From Paenibacillus sp. JCM 18996 (lineage in GTDB: Bacteria; Bacillota; Bacilli; Paenibacillales; NBRC-103111): DNA of 6,161 nucleotides. A program made the translations under genes and the position numbers. The notes below the pieces were generated by a model, which saw nothing but the letters and a program-made list of their open reading frames with translations, was not told the origin of the DNA and did not search any database. Positions 5,879-6,161 of the stretch are shown here, in pieces. Location of the stretch: assembly GCA_001313085.1 (NCBI GenBank), contig BBFE01000078.1, forward strand, positions 1 to 6,161. Reading direction: 5' to 3'. The stretch's first letter is position 1; the number at the start of each line of letters is the position of its first letter.

Positions 5879-6161
5879 AAATCAACGTGAACTTTGTTTT
5901 ATGTATGACGGGTGTTAGTCCCCAAAACGACTCATTGTTAAGTCGTCCATCCGTCGAAAGTCTTTTCAATTCGTTGTTGAGTTTAGATTATAGTTGATCT
6001 AAAGATTGAAATGGATACGGTTACGCATCAAGCAACTGGAAAAGCTCCATCTAATCTGCTTTCTTAGATGTACATATCGGCTCTAACGTGATTTTCTCCA
6101 TGTAATTGGGCACTTTGACCCCTGCAGGAGAAGTTTTTTTACAATATTAACTGGAGCTTTC
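5879..6161. other. non-coding or heavily decayed stretch at the right end
   Basis: No intact gene is visible. It holds inverted repeats ACGACT-cattgtta-AGTCGT (5927-5946) and TTTAGAT-tatagttg-ATCTAAA (5982-6003). TGGAAAAGCTCCA (6037-6049) is partly repeated in inverse as CTGGAGCTTTC at 6151-6161. The minus frame described under the Fic remnant may cover 5880-5987. The last inverted pair could mark the edge of an element continuing beyond the window, but there is no direct evidence for a transposase. Confidence 0.4.

Noticed and set aside
6037..6161. Insertion sequence end at the right edge
   Set aside because: The inverted match is only about 10 bp, partly self-complementary, and no transposase fragment or target duplication is seen.

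Overview
The window looks like chromosomal DNA from a Paenibacillus-type Firmicute. The grounds are an 80-residue Firmicute-type Hfq next to miaA, and a class A penicillin-binding protein with a C-terminal fibronectin type III domain and a Gly/Gln/Pro/Thr-rich tail. Strong purine-rich ribosome binding sites and a small coiled-coil protein of a kind I associate with Paenibacillus and relatives fit as well. The genus is inferred, not proven.

Layout. Positions 1-4650 hold one tightly packed minus-strand gene cluster. In transcription order it runs: RsmJ-like SAM methyltransferase (4650-3876), miaA (3876-2920, joined through TAATG), hfq (2841-2599), a possible 47-residue small protein (2524-2382), and a PBP1A-type class A penicillin-binding protein (2369 to beyond base 1). 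A good sigma-A-type promoter (4774-4746) lies upstream, with an inverted repeat around its -35 box and a palindrome in the leader. The cluster combines RNA modification, an RNA chaperone and cell-wall synthesis. Positions 4794-6161 are different: more AT-rich, mostly non-coding, with a short plus-strand coiled-coil gene interrupted by an in-frame TAG, two diverged copies of a 32-bp repeat flanking it, stem-loop-rich intergenic DNA, and a decayed Fic-family fragment on the minus strand.

Reading frames. Four of the minus-strand genes are broken by single-base indels. I can place nine: four in the PBP gene, three in miaA, one in the methyltransferase and one in the small ORF. Six of them fall in A/T runs of 7-8 bases. 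Correcting each by one base restores a continuous protein with family motifs in order, whereas hfq is intact. This pattern looks more like homopolymer sequencing error than true gene decay, but the sequence alone cannot decide. The TAG in the coiled-coil gene and the TGA in the Fic fragment are in-frame stops, not indels, and look like real decay.

I see no CRISPR array, tRNA, rRNA, complete insertion sequence or recognisable defence system. The most unexplained part is the repeat-flanked coiled-coil unit and the structured DNA to its right.
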